A stretch of 64,000 nucleotides of DNA from Cannabis sativa (GCF_029168945.1 NC_083605.1:23077280-23141279); one strand, 5' to 3'. Shown: positions 44,897 to 58,200, numbered from the stretch's first letter. Translations and numbers: made by a program. Notes: generated by a model not told the origin, from the sequence alone.

Positions 44897-46247
44897 TGTT
44901 GGAAGTTATTTTACCAGGATCTTAGATCTACTCACAAGTATGTTGATTTAACAACCTAAATATGAACTTCTAAAACGATATGAAATTAAACACATAAGAG
45001 TATCAGAAATCTTACAGTGATTGCAAATGAATATATATGTCTCCTCCCACTCGTATCTCTAACCCTTGATTCCTTTCGTAGCGAGTATAATCAAGATCTG
45101 AGCCCGAAAGTCCTTCTTTGTTGTCTCTGAATTCTACACAGCCTTCCTCACTATGATTGAGGTATTACTTGATGTGTGTGGGCACTACTCTAGCACTCAT
45201 ATATTTCGAAACAGTGAAGGTATAGAGAGAGAGAGAGAGGGTGGCGGCTCAGAGAGAATTTTCTGAGAGAAAATTCTTTCAGAATAATGCTGAGAAAAGC
45301 TTTTTCAGAGATACAGAGATGTGTTGAAAATCTGAAGCCTTTTCCTTCTATTTATAGAAGACCACCAAGGGCTATGATTGACATTTTGAACTGAGAAAAT
45401 CAAGGGAAAAGGAAGGTAAAGGGGGCCGGCCTAGGCAATGTGGAACAAGGCTTGCCTCTTTTCCAACTTTCCTTTTTCCTACACTTGATAGTTTCCCTTT
45501 TTGTGAAATATTGCCATTTCCATTGTTCAATTATATTAATGATAAATCTAATTACTTAATAATTAAAAATAATTATCAAATAATATATTATCATTTATTT
45601 TATTAATAATGAAACTAATGAAAGTTTCCCAATTAATAAATATGCCCTTCAAAATCTCTATTTACTGTTTTGCCCTTAATGAGTGCCAAATTCTCAAACT
45701 GACAAGCTTATCTTGAGAATTCTTAATTGATTAATTAAAATCAATTAAATGAGTCCTACAAGTAATATCATCTCAACTAGTGAGGGGACCATGGGTCTAT
45801 ATATCCGAGCTTCCAATAAGCAGATCTTGAATTTACCACTTAAATTCACTGACTTATTAATTCTTCGTTGAATCCACACATAGAACTCAGAATTGCACTC
45901 TCAGTATATAGAATGCTCTATATGTTCCACCATATAGACACATTATTAGTTATCCATTGTTATAATCCTAATGTGATCAATGATCCTCTATATGGATGAT
46001 CTACACTGTAAAGGGACTTAGATTATCGTAACACCCTACAATGTATTTTATCCTTAAAACACTTAACCCTGTATAAATGATATTTCAACTAAGTGAAATG
46101 AGTACTTAATCATTTATCTCGTTTGGTTAAGCTCGAAGGAGATCACCCTTTGCTTACTATTCGCCAGATAGAAGCTATAGATTCCATATTTATGTTAGCG
46201 CTCCCACTCAATCGCACTACCGTGTTCCCAAAATGTATGTATGTATG
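44897..46247 (-). repeat. LTR G2 (5' LTR of El-3), truncated
   Basis: First 1.35 kb of the LTR. It stops at CAAAATGTATGTATGTATG, where it meets the interior of LTR A1'. About 550 bp of its outer end are missing. TATA at 45349-45356 (minus). Confidence 0.9.
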
Positions 46248-49147
46248 ATTGGCATTTTTGAAAAAATAGAGATAAAATGGGGCCCGCTACAACACCATGG
46301 CCGGCCACTTAATGAGTTTTTTCAAATTAATATTTTTATTATTTTAATGCCAAATAATTCTTAACCTAAACCTAGTAGTTGCCTATAAATTGAAAGTGAT
46401 GGCTCAGTCACAACATATGCTTTCATTAGTAATCTGATAGAAATTTCTCTCTTCAGAAAAACTGAGCCTTCCTCACTTTCTACACCAGGCCAAAACCTCT
46501 TCTCTTCTTTTCCCTTCATAAATTTCGAACCCTAGTGAAAGAGTAAGTGCCCACACACAGCAAACAGCAACTCAATCATAGATTGGAAGACTGTGAAGGA
46601 TCAAACTTGAAGAAGAAGGACATTCGGGCTCAGATCTTGATTATACTCTGCTACAGAAAGGATACAAGGGTTAGAGATCTGAGTGGAAGGAGACATTAAT
46701 TCCGCTGCATCAATGTAAGGTTTTCTTAACTTTATATGTGTTTAATTTATCGTTTTAGAAAGTTCATATTTAGGGTGTTTAAACAACATACTTGTGAGTA
46801 GATCTAAGATCTGGTAAAATAAATTTCCTACAACTGGCCTCAGAGCCATGGTAATTGATTTACTTGCAAGAAATTTGGACTTTAAAACGATTGTTTGTTT
46901 GTTTTTGGATGGTATCATGTTGTATTGAGTGTTATTTGATGATTGATTGATGTTTGTGAATTTTCGTGAAAAATAATTGCGATTCTGTTTCTGAAATTAT
47001 TTTTATTGGATAGTATGGAAAAAATTAAGCAAGTTACTTTTTTTATAGAACTCAATTTCGATTTAATTTGAATTAGTTATGATTTTTTGAAGATTCGAAA
47101 AAAAACGGAATTGTGCTGAAATTTTCCTGCGATCGCGAAAACTGTCCGTACAGCTCACAATTTTTTCGTTTTTCTTCGTTTTTTCATGCTTTTTCATGGA
47201 ATTAACTTCCGATTTTTTGTGTAGTTTTGTATTTATAGATTTACTATTCCTAATTCAATTCTAATTACCATTATGAATTAATTTAATATTTTTTAAATTT
47301 AATTCAAGATATTAGTGTAATTTGAATTTTAAAATAGTAAATATCTATCTTATTGCTTAATTATCTATCTTATTTTCAAATTTGATTATATCTTATCTTA
47401 TTTTTAAATTTAAGGTCAGATTTTAAATATTTTTAAATTAAGTTTTTTTTTTAAATAATTTGACCTTATTTAAATTTAAAATAAGATAACCATAATCATG
47501 TAATTTTAAATAGATGTAAGATATTTTGCTAACTACCCCAACACCCCTCACATGAACTACCCCAATTGTGAAGGCCCATTTGCCTAATTTGAATAACTGT
47601 ACTAGGTTAATTATATTAGTTTGACCTAATAAAATTGAATTAGCAACATAATTAACTTTTAAAATATATGAAAATTTATTTTCATTTTAATATTTTAAAG
47701 TTAATTTTAAGAAAAACACTTTTATTTTTAGATATTATTTCTAGACAAACTATTTGTATTTTTCTTGTATTTAATTAAATATAGAATTTTAACTAACTAG
47801 ATTCTTTCTGGAGCTTATTTAATTAAATATTCCTATTTAAGTTATAAATTAGTTGTAACAACTGATTTTTCTTATCTAACTTAAATTTGAATATTTGATT
47901 TAAATTTTAAATCAAGTTGAGGAATCCTAGGCATTAGTTACTAAAGATTCTTAAGATATTTTTTAAGTTAATATCTTTTCGAATATTAACTTAAAACGGA
48001 ATATTTTAGATATTTTTTTAGGTTAATATCTTTTCGAATATTAACTTTAAAAGATATCTTCAAATTAAGTGGTTACAACTTAATTTTTGATATTCAATTA
48101 AATCTAAATTTGAAATTATTTAAGTTTTAGATTTTTTCTATATAACTTAAATTAGATATTTTTCAAATTTTTGTTGAAAAGATACTTAGTCAAATAAGAT
48201 ATTTTCTAGATAGTAATTTTTAGACTATTTATTATGTCTAATATTTAAATAGGAAAATATTATACTTTGTGAAATTAATTATTTAAATAATTAATTTTGG
48301 TACAATTTTATTAAGTATATTTTTCCTAGTATTAAACTAGAAATTAATAATTAAGCCTTCTCTACACTTAATTATTATTTCTTGAATTTAATACATTTAA
48401 TTAACTTGAAAAATCTAAATATTTAAGTTGATTTTCATCATGATACTTAAATATTTATTGATTTTGCATGACACTTAATTAAATAGAAAATTATTTTTAA
48501 GTTGAAATTTAATTTTTCAACTTAAATTTAAATAATTTTCAATATATCTATATTTTTTTCTTTATTTTCTAAATCAATTTCGAAAATTGCATTTTATTTA
48601 TGCAATTTTTTTTCGAATTTTAATCTTGAAAAATAGATTGAGTTTTAAATTAATTATTTATTTTAATTAATTCTTGGACCAACTACAATCAATGATTTTT
48701 TCATTTAATTGATTAATTTAAAATAAATGAATTTAAAATATATACATATATAATATTAGAAATTGAATTAATTAGTCAAAAGAAAATCTAGATAGGTGAT
48801 ATTTTTGCTTGAAGTATTTCTTTTCTATTTTTATTATTTTCGAAAATTGTATCTTTTATATACTTTAAATTTTCAAACTCAATAAATATATTCTCAAAGG
48901 AAATTTTTAAGTTGCTAATTATTTAATTTAATTCAACTTAAATTAATTTCCTTAATATTTATATTTAAGATTATTACTAAGATGGAAATAATTAATTTTA
49001 TTTCAATCACCATCTAAGTATAATTTTATAAATATTATATTAAATTCTTATTTTTAAATTTTAATTCTTAATTTTGAATTTAATGAGAATTATTTATTAG
49101 AATAATGAAGAAAATACAGTTTAAAGAATGAACTTTATTATTATTAA

Positions 49148-49510
49148 GATATTCGATCTCCATTGTGGGTTTTACACCGCGTTTGTTTTAGTGAGTAATC
49201 CTCCCTAATGGAGGAACGTTCATTAGCAATTTCGTACCGTTTAATCTCGCATGATAAGTGGTTTGTAAGTGTTTTATATGGTATAGATCACCCTAATGGT
49301 GGCGACCATATTTGACTTGCGAATTGCGAAACAATGGTAGTAGCTCATAAGATAGAATAACCTTGACTCTCGCCTAAACGGGACAACGCTGGATTCCAAT
49401 CTTGATCGAATAAAAAGGTTGCTAGAATGTTTAACATTTTAGATGAGCTGAAAACTCTATTCAATGGATGGTAGCTTTGACTCTCGCCTAAACGGGACAC
49501 TGATATCAGT
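49148..49510 (+). promoter_or_regulatory. Pre-gag RNA module of El-1'
   Basis: Same as 6734-7096. The 20-nt motifs are at 49365-49384 and 49479-49498, the stem-loop at about 49262-49323. One base of the outer arm differs from copy 1 (ACTTGCGAA for ACTTGCAAA), which turns a T-A pair into T-G and keeps pairing. Confidence 0.6.
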
Positions 49511-49675
49511 TTGTTGAAAAACCTTGGAAATTATTTAGGATTGAATTTTTTAAGTATTTTCTCATATCATTCCTACTTGCTATGTGCTTATAATTTCTGA
49601 ATTGATTTTGTGTTAAACCATTATTAATTTCTATTTGTTGATTTCTATTATTTTGTAGTATCCTGTTTTGTCAAA

Positions 49676-50542
49676 ATGAATCCCATGTTATCACTGTTGA
49701 CTGAAAACAAGCTGAATGGATCTAACTTTAATAAGTGGAATGAGAACATTAATATTGCTCTCATAGGAGAAAGTGCCTTGTTTGTTTTAACTGAGGCGTC
49801 ACCTGAAGTGCCTGGGGACAATGCTTCCAAAGCTGTGAAAGAAAAGTATGAGCGTTGGCAGAAAGCAAATGACAAAGCTCTATACTTTATGCTTTCTAGC
49901 ATGGTTGACACCCTCAAAACTCGGTTTTCTAAAACTGAGAAGGCTGCTGAAGTTATGACGAAGTTAAATGAGCTATTCGGTAAGGCATCACTTCAGTCAC
50001 GCTTTGACGCGACTAAGAAGTACATTAATGCACGGATGGAATCTCATCAAAACGTGCGTGACCATGTTCTCCTAATGTCAAGTTATTTCCAAGAAGCCCA
50101 TGATCATGGTGCTGAAATGGACAGTGCTACTCAAGTAAGTCTTATCTTGAATAGCCTGACTCCAGCATTTCTACCATACACATCAAATTATGTCATGAAT
50201 AAGAAGGAAATTGACTTTCATGAATTAGTCAATGACCTTCAAACTTATGAAAATTTGATTGGAGGACCCAAGAAGAAAGGGAGTAAACCTCACAATCCTG
50301 GAAATGGTAATGGGGCGATGAAACTTGAAGCAAATGTTGCCACTTCTTCAAAGCCCAAATCGAAGAGGAAGTGGAACAACACCAAGAAGCGAACAAAAGC
50401 CCTGAAAAATAAAAAGGCTGCTCCTTCTGGTGATGCTACACTTAAAGGAAAGTGTTTCTACTGCAATGAGAAAGGTCATTGGAAACCCCAGTGTCCTAAA
50501 CTTCTTGCAAAGAAACAAGGTATTTCCATTTATAAACTTTAA
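49676..50542 (+). CDS. gag: Copia Gag (capsid/nucleocapsid) of a gag-only element
   Basis: 288 residues, the only uninterrupted gag of the window. Would assemble the cytoplasmic particle that packages element RNA. N-terminal KLNGSNFNKWNENINIAL (12-29), helical UBN2-like body to about 200, basic linker (200-255, rich in K, with KSKRKWNNTKKR), then the zinc knuckle CFYCNEKGHWKPQC (C260, C263, H268, C273), and a short tail KKQGISIYKL. Three residues (T205A-like, P208L-like and M to L changes) differ from copy 1 besides its stop. Start: first ATG, 17 nt after an acceptor-like TAG. A GT...AG segment with a T-rich end (50520-50619) begins inside the tail. No pol follows. Confidence 0.88.
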   Translation: MNPMLSLLTENKLNGSNFNKWNENINIALIGESALFVLTEASPEVPGDNASKAVKEKYERWQKANDKALYFMLSSMVDTLKTRFSKTEKAAEVMTKLNELFGKASLQSRFDATKKYINARMESHQNVRDHVLLMSSYFQEAHDHGAEMDSATQVSLILNSLTPAFLPYTSNYVMNKKEIDFHELVNDLQTYENLIGGPKKKGSKPHNPGNGNGAMKLEANVATSSKPKSKRKWNNTKKRTKALKNKKAAPSGDATLKGKCFYCNEKGHWKPQCPKLLAKKQGISIYKL

Positions 50543-50619
50543 GAGTTTTAGTGAATTATTATCCAATTGGATTTATGATTCTGGACTAACTTTGTTTATT
50601 TGTTTTCTTCTTCTTATAG
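50520..50619 (+). other. Intron-like segment at the end of gag
   Basis: GTATTTCC...TGTTTTCTTCTTCTTATAG, 100 bp, right after the AAACAAG of gag. The following 50620-50715 is an open 31-codon stretch (AKLLELDELDQKAGPKGK...) in its first frame. The canonical splice, however, joins one base out of phase and gives a stop after four codons. Same arrangement in copy 1 (8106-8205). Confidence 0.3.
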
Positions 50620-50715
50620 GCCAAGCTACTTGAACTCGATGAGTTGGATCAGAAAGCTGGACCAAAGGGTAAAATCGTCCAGATGAAGATGAAGCTCTTC
50701 AATTTATTTTTGAAT

Positions 50716-52364
50716 TAATTGTTTTAGTTTAAAGACAATTTAGATTTCAAATTTTAGTTAGGGATATTTATCCCTGTTTTTCTCATATTGTTGCAATACA
50801 TTTTTTTTTTTATTATTATTAATAAAGTTTCTTTTATTTTCGAAATCAATATTGCAATTTATGAGATTGAGCTTCATTTAATTTATCTTCATCAATTAAT
50901 TACCACATTACATTTGTATGTTTGTATGTATAAGTGTTTTTATTATTGATGTAAATTCTATAATATTTACAACTCTTCATAGAGTTATATTAAATAAACA
51001 CTAGAAATTATTTCTATGTTTATTAATAATTGTTCATTCTCATACAATTATTAAGAATTTGTTTAATAAAAGGATCTTATGATCTGACAGGGGTGGAGAA
51101 AAGTTAAGAAAACTATGCAGTTCAACGATCTTTTATATCTAATGAACTCTGGATAGTATTCAACTCCACATAAACTCTATCACACTAAGAGAATAATGAT
51201 CTTTACAACCTTTAGGGGTGGATCATAATCTCTATATACTTAGGGATGGAGGTTATCCATAGTACCCTATATGTATATTCTTAGGGGTGGAGCATATTCC
51301 ACAATTCCCTATGTAACACGTATCTTCTTTAAACATGGAAGTAATATAATGAGTCACCTATTATCAATATAAATTCTTGATCTTGATTGTATGTTCCATT
51401 TCGTTTTTACTGTTATAAGTAAAAGATTGATACCTTTGAAAGTTCTTTATTAAAGTTTCACACTACCTTAATTGAGTGGGAGAATTTTAAAGTTCTATAC
51501 CCATCCTCATTAGGTTGATACTTGTGATAGGTACTTAAGAACACTACTGAAAAGCAAATCTAACCATTCACATGGATAGGAATAGCTTATCAGAATTATG
51601 AGAATAAGATAAAGAACTCTAGTTCAGTCCATTCGAATGACTTGAACCTAGAGTTCTTAATCCTCATAAAATTTTATGGTATCTTAATTTTGATTACTTT
51701 ATCTCTGGCATGTATTTTTCACTTCAAAATACTAGTCTGCTATGTTGATGACTTAGTCTTAACTTAAAGTTTCAGACTAATACAAAAGTCACAACTAGAT
51801 AACTCTCTAAACAATCAGAGGTTAAAAGTATTATTTAACCAGACATCTGTTATTGAGTGGGAGCTATCTGAGATGTAATCAAATAGGGAACATTAGAAGA
51901 TATTCAAGAAAGGTTTATAAAAGTGATCTATATGTTAGATATTAAGGAATTGTGTATCAGTCATCCTTGTATCTCACCATCTAATATCGAAATTTCTATG
52001 AGATGGTGTTTACTTTGGGGGTGGAGGAATTATTGTATAATAATTCAAGCTCTACCAGAGAAGAATTATAACTTTGTGTATTCGAAATCCAAGAAAGTTA
52101 TATCACTGAAGATAAGTCTACACTGTATTATCTCAATTACATATTTTAAAATATGAGAGATATGTCTTTTGTTTATTCAGATGTACTTTTAAAACAGTAA
52201 AAGATTTTAGTATCCCTTTATGAGTAAAGCATATAGTAAAGGATGTTTCATAAGAGTATTTATGAACTAGTTCCAGAAGTTTGGGTGGATTCAAATATAC
52301 TACACTTGATCTGAAGATCAAGACATCAGATTGACCTATTTGCACAGTTTGTTTTATATTAGTG
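50716..52364 (+). pseudogene. Eroded pol region of El-1'
   Basis: Same as 8302-9950, with the same integrase and YVDDLV scraps. Nothing coding. Confidence 0.55.
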
Positions 52365-52376
52365 CAAGTGGGAGTT

Positions 52377-54291
52377 TGTTGGGTTTTATGCCCTAAATAA
52401 AACTCTTTACAATCTGATTAGTTATCAATATAAGAAATTTGAAGTGATTGATGTTTGCATGAAATTTACATGCTAATGGTTTAAATATGTTTATTACATT
52501 TACACACAGAATCAGTTAAATCCAGATCATATTTTTATTCACAATTAGAGTATCGTCAACACAGTGGAATGTGGTTGTGATCATATGAATCAAAAGACTT
52601 GGTCCCTGTTTCATCAGTGTTATTGGATTTACACTAATGTGATAATCAGCGATGATGTGTACTTACACTTGGAGTAAGTGTTATGTTCTTTCCAGGACAT
52701 TAGTAAAGTATACTAGTTTCGAATGTATGGAGTATACATTGGACTGGACCGATATTGCAACTAAGTTAAGATATTACAAACTTACCGTTATACATATCTT
52801 TCCAAGTCAATATCAGTAGTTGATCTTAAGATTAAAAGAATCTAAATCCTGATATGCTTAGGCTCAACTCAGGAGTGCTATTCATGTTCTTAGATTTATT
52901 AGTTAAGCCTACTTTTGGGTCAGGGTGATACGTATATTTTGGGAACTTGATAGTATGATTGAGTGGGAGTGCTGAACATAAATATGGAATTTATAGCTTC
53001 TACTGGTGTATAGAAGTCAAGTGATGATTCCCTTCGAGCTTAGCAAATAGAAGTAAATGGATGAGCTCTTGTTTAACTGACTAATTATTAGATCACTAAA
53101 CACCATTTACAGGTAGCTAAGTGTTTTAAGGGGAAAAATACATTGAGGGGTGAGAACGGTAAAGAAATCCCATCTCGATGTAGATCATCTATATAGAGGA
53201 TCTTTAAATCACAATAAGATTATAACAATGGTTAAATGAGATAGCATATTGATATCGTGGAACATACAATATGCTTTATATAAGTCTGAGAGTGCAATTC
53301 TAAGTTCTAAGAGTGGATTCAACGAAGAATTAATAAGTAGGAATTTACTTGGTAAATTTGGTTCACTTATTGGAAGCTCAGCATATAGATCCATGGTCCC
53401 CATTCTAGTTGAGAACATTCTGCTTGTAAGATTCATTAATTGATTCGTGATTGATCAATTATAATTCTAAAGTTAGACTATGTCTAATTTTATGAATTTT
53501 CACTAAGCAAGGGTGAAATTGTAAAGAAAAGAGTTTCTAGGTTTATTTATTTATTAATGGACTTTATATGTCTAATTAATATTTAAATTAAATGATAATA
53601 TTATTTAATAATCTAGTTTAGTTATTAAATAATTAGTTTTTTGCATTTAAAAGGTTAGAATTGGAAAATTGACGTTTTTGAGAAAATAGAGATAAAATAT
53701 GATAAAACTGCAAAATCAAGTGAGGCCCATTATAACACCATGGCCGGGCACTTATTGTGGATTTTCAAATTAATATTTTCATTATTTTAATGCCAAATAA
53801 TTCCTAACCTAAACCTAGTAGTTGCCTATAAATAGAAAGTGATGGCTCAGTCAAATCATAAGTTTTTCAACACAAGTTTTCAGATCATCTTTCTGACAGA
53901 AATTTCTCTCTTCAGAAAAACTGAGCCTTCCCCACTTTCTATACCTGGCCGAAATCCCTATTCTCTTTTCCCTTCATCAATTTTGAACCCTAGTGAGAGA
54001 GTAAGTGCCCACACACAGCAAGCAGTAACTCAATCATAGATTGGAAGACTGTGAAGGATCAAACTTGAAGAAGAAGGACATTCAGGCTCAGATCTTGATT
54101 ATACTCTGCTACAGAAAGGATACAAGGGTTAGAGATCTGAGTGGAAGGAGACATTAATTCCGCTGCATCAATGTAAGGTTTTCTTAACTTTATATGTGTT
54201 TAATTTATTGTTTTAGAAAGTTCATATTTAGGGTGTTTAAACAACATACTTGTGAGTAGATCTAAGATCCTGGTAAAATAAATTTCCAACA
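52377..54291 (+). repeat. LTR A2' (3' LTR of El-1')
   Basis: 1915 bp copy of LTR A2, with PPT at 52365-52374 and TATA at 53827-53834. Confidence 0.92.
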
Positions 54292-54332
54292 CAGAATCCA
54301 CTTGCACTATTCTAAGAACTCTTTGATGTAAC
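54292..54332 (+). mobile_element. 41-bp E0 fragment, copy 2
   Basis: Identical in extent to 11878-11918; proves that the nested order was copied as a block. Confidence 0.85.
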
Positions 54333-56248
54333 TGTTGGAAATTATTTTACCAGGATCTAGATTTACTAACAAGTATGTTGGATTAACAACCTAATATGAA
54401 TTCTAAAACAATGAAAATAAACACATATAAAGTTAGAAAACCTTACAGTGGGTGCAGCGGAATAATATGACTCCTTCCGTTCAGATTTCTAGCCCTTGAT
54501 TCCTTTCTGTAGCAGAGCATCACCAAGATCTGAACGTGGATCTTCTTTTCTCCTTCTTTGATGTAGAATTTCCATAGTCTTCCATACTATGATTGAGATA
54601 CCACTTGATGTGTGTGGGCACTACTCATCTCACAAGGATTTCGAAAATTCTCTCTCTTTTCTCTCTTAATTTCGTGGCTGATCATGCATACAAGAGAAGA
54701 GAGCAAGGTTGCTTTATATAGGGAAAAGGGAGAGCACAACTTTCCAAATAAAACAGTTTCCTCTTTTACTGTGTAATTGATTAACTGCCTTATTTAGTGT
54801 GATCCACCACTTTCCTATCATAGCTAGGCTTTGATTAGCAATTACATGACAATTAAAAAATAAAATAATAATTGGGAAACACAAAGGGAGTGCTTCGGCC
54901 ATAGAGGGAATATGGGCCTCACTTGGATTTTGCAGTTTCCTCAATTTTATTTCAATTTCTCCAAAAATGCCATTTTTCCAATTCTAATCATTTAAATGCC
55001 AAAACTAATTATTTAATAACTAAAATAGATTATTAAATAATATTGTCATTTAAAATAATTATTAATTAGACATACAAAGTCTCTTAATTAATAATTAAAC
55101 CTAGAAACCCTTTTCTTTACGATTTCATCCTTAAACTGTGAGAATTCATAAAGTAGACATAGTCTAACTTTTAGAATTATAATTGATTAATTAAAATCAA
55201 TTAACTGAGTCTTACAAGCAGTATAGCCTCAACTAGTATGGGGACCATGGGTCTATATAACCGAGCTTCCAATAAGTCGAACCGAACTTACCAAGTAAAT
55301 TCCCTAACTTATTAATTCCTTATTGAATCCACACTTAGAACTTGGAATTGCACTCTCAGTCATATAGAAACGCTCTATATGTTCCACGATATAGACACGT
55401 CATTAGTTATCCATTGTTATAACCCTAATGTGATCAATGATCCTCTATATAGATGATTTACACCGTACAGGATTAAATTACCGTAACACCCTACAATGTA
55501 TTTTATCCTTAAAACACTTAACCCTGTATAAATGATATTTCACCTAAGTGAAATGAGATCTCCACCATTTATCTTCGTTTGGTTAAGCTCGAAGGAAATC
55601 ATCCTTTACTTCTATTTGCCAAATAGAAGCTATAGATTCCATATTTATGTTAGCGCTCCCCCACTCAATTGTATTACCGTGTTCCCAAAATGTAAGTATC
55701 ACCCTGACCCAAAAGTAGGCTTAACTAACAAATCAAAGAACACGAGTAACACTCTTGAAATTGAGCCTAACCATATCAGGATTTCGATCATGTGATCTAG
55801 GATCAACTTATGATATTGAATTGAATAGATATTTACGGTAAGTTTCAAAATCTAATTCAAAGTTCAATATCGGTCCATTCCAATGCATACTCCATGCATC
55901 CGATACTGGTAAACTTTGCCAATGTCCTGGAAAGGACATAACACTTTTCCAAGGTGTAAGAATACCTATCGCTGATTATACCATGTCAGTCTAAATCCAG
56001 TGTTCTGACAAATCAGGGAATCTACTTTTGAACATATAATAAAGATTATATTCCAATGTGCTGACAACACTATAATCTTTAAACCAACCCATATGTTCTG
56101 GACTTAAAAAGAATTCATACATTATATACACATATAATCATGAAATAAATCATGTGAAACATGCAACATAAAATGTTATTTCTGATCTTTATTAATAAGT
56201 AAATCTGATTATATGAAATGAGTTTTATTTAGGGCATAAAACCCAACA
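54333..56248 (-). repeat. LTR B1' (3' LTR of El-2')
   Basis: 1916 bp; TATATAAA (minus) at 54713-54720. Copy of LTR B1. Confidence 0.92.
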
Positions 56249-58200
56249 AACTCCCACTTGCACTAATATAAAACAAAAAAGTGCATTTCAAATAATCATT
56301 AACACCTTGATATACCAATCAAGTGTAATAGTAGTATACTCCTCGTAATGGGATCTGACAGGTTGAATTAAACACAACCTCTTCTCCACCATTACTCTTC
56401 CTTAATCACAAAATCCTTGATAATGTGAAATTCCTCTCTATATGTCTACTCTTTTGGGATACTGGATTCTATACTTTTGGGCAACTACTCTTTCGTTATT
56501 CAGGAAGTAACCCTAGTAGTTAAGGCAAGTTGGAACACTGCCACAAATGTATAGAACTTTCCTTAGACTGAATAAGTATCTTTCCTGCAACTTTTAACAT
56601 TCAGTCTCTCTCTGGTAGACCAAGAGATTTCAGATAGGTTTTTACACTTCTCCAAAATGGCTACTCCACCCCCAAAGTAATCACCATCTCATCAGCATAC
56701 TTTCTAGCACAAAGGCAAGTCTTGAAATCTGATGTGGTGTAGTCTAAGAGTTCTAAACAAACACCCTTATTGACTAACATATAGTTCCTCTTCTTAATCT
56801 TAAAATTTACTTGATTGTCTTCCAATGTTCCTCTCCATGATTAATCAGATACTTACTCATTACTCCCACTCAACAACAGGTGTCTGGTCTAAGGCATACT
56901 AAAGCATATCTGAGACCTCTCACTGTTGATTTAAGAAATTCTTTCATGGCTTTATCTTCTATGGAATAGTTGAGACTTTTCCTTGGATAAGTAAAATCTA
57001 TATCTAAGAAGTTGTGAAGCTTCTATAGATTTCCATTGGAAAGAAAATGCTCCAGCATCTTACTAAAGTAAGTTGCTTGCATTAGAGTAAGTAATTACCA
57101 GGTATACCACAAGCCATAGGTTTAGATAAACTCAAACCTATTATACTAGGAACAGGAAGTTTGTTAAGTCCATTGAATAGACTTATTAACGAAAATTTCC
57201 TTTCATGTCCTTGTAATAGAAAACTTTAGGTTACTCCATGTGAATTGATCAAACCATAGTTCTATTGGCTTTCTTCTTAGTTTCTTATCTTGACAATCCA
57301 TTACTTGTTTAAACTCACAATGGATTTTAATCACTAGTGTCTTCCAAGTTATAAGAAGATGAGTTCCTAGAAACTCTCTCACTACAACAAGGTACCGTGA
57401 ACTATGTCAAAGAAAACTAAATGGTATAGACCTCTTCAGGTGTGTTAAGACAACAGAGGCAGTGGGATCATCTTGTAAAATAAGATGATAGAACGCTTTT
57501 GGAATCAAGAAAAATTATCTCCTTTATTTGCTACTTTATTTTCAAACTTAGTCATTTTCTTAGAAAAGTAGAATTTGTTTAAACAAACACTTTCTTATCT
57601 AATGACTATGGGATGCTCCACCCCTAATCACTTAGAATAGCTAACAAACATGCAAACCAAGGTTAGCAGTTCTAGCTTTTCTTAAGATTTCGATTAGGTC
57701 ATCCATGAATCTAGTAATGATTTATATAAAGTATACAACCATTGCATCATTCTGAAATTTATTTCCTTAGAAGGATTTAGGCAACGACTAGTAACTAATC
57801 ATCAATATGCAACTCGAATTTCTGGGGAGGTAAGTTTGGATATAATTCAAAATCAAATTAATGATCTTTGAACTGCATATCTACTAACTTTTTCTCCACC
57901 CCTATCGCCCGCAAGATCTTTAACCACTTACCTTCATCATTGCTAGAAATTCATGAAATTTTTCAAACATTTCAAATTTCTTTTGCATAAGGTAAAATCT
58001 AGAGTGATCGTTTTAAGAATACAACGAAAACTCATATCCACCCCTGAATGTACATCCATCTGCGAATGAGATGAAATTACTTTCAGTGGATATAGGCATA
58101 TTAACTCTTTGCAGAGAATGATCTTGTCAAAACCTCTATGAACAAGATACAAATGCCATAGATTTATAAAATATGTGGTTGTATCTTTTGATGACTTACT
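56249..58200 (-). pseudogene. Eroded internal region of El-2'
   Basis: Same as 13833-15780, including the integrase/pre-integrase remnant (about 57600-58160). No coding capacity. Copies differ mostly at single bases, some at CAG/CTG sites. Confidence 0.5.

Larger units (their letters stand above)
36408..46247 (-). mobile_element. El-3: pol-bearing minus-strand Copia element
   Basis: 3' LTR G1 (36408-38303), PPT 38306-38315, pol and partial gag (38350-42352), pre-gag module, leader domain, CG island, PBS (44878-44894) and 5' LTR G2 (44897-46247, cut short). The two LTRs differ at only about ten sites over 1.35 kb by my count, so the insertion is young. The expected 5-bp TSD at the left is AGGGG (36403-36407); the right one is lost at the duplication junction. 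It is the only element here with recognisable RT and integrase and could be related to the enzyme source for the gag-only ones. Confidence 0.88.
46248..54291 (+). mobile_element. El-1': left-truncated second copy of El-1
   Basis: Remainder of the 5' LTR (46248-46832, with TATAAATT at 46384), PBS 46835-46850, leader with an internal deletion, pre-gag module, full gag, eroded pol and 3' LTR (52377-54291). TSD copy CAGAA at 54292-54296. As in copy 1 the reverse transcriptase and integrase are gone. Confidence 0.9.

Noticed and set aside
36408..46247. Endogenous virus instead of retrotransposon
   Set aside because: Domain order integrase before RT is that of Copia; no envelope or movement-protein gene was found.
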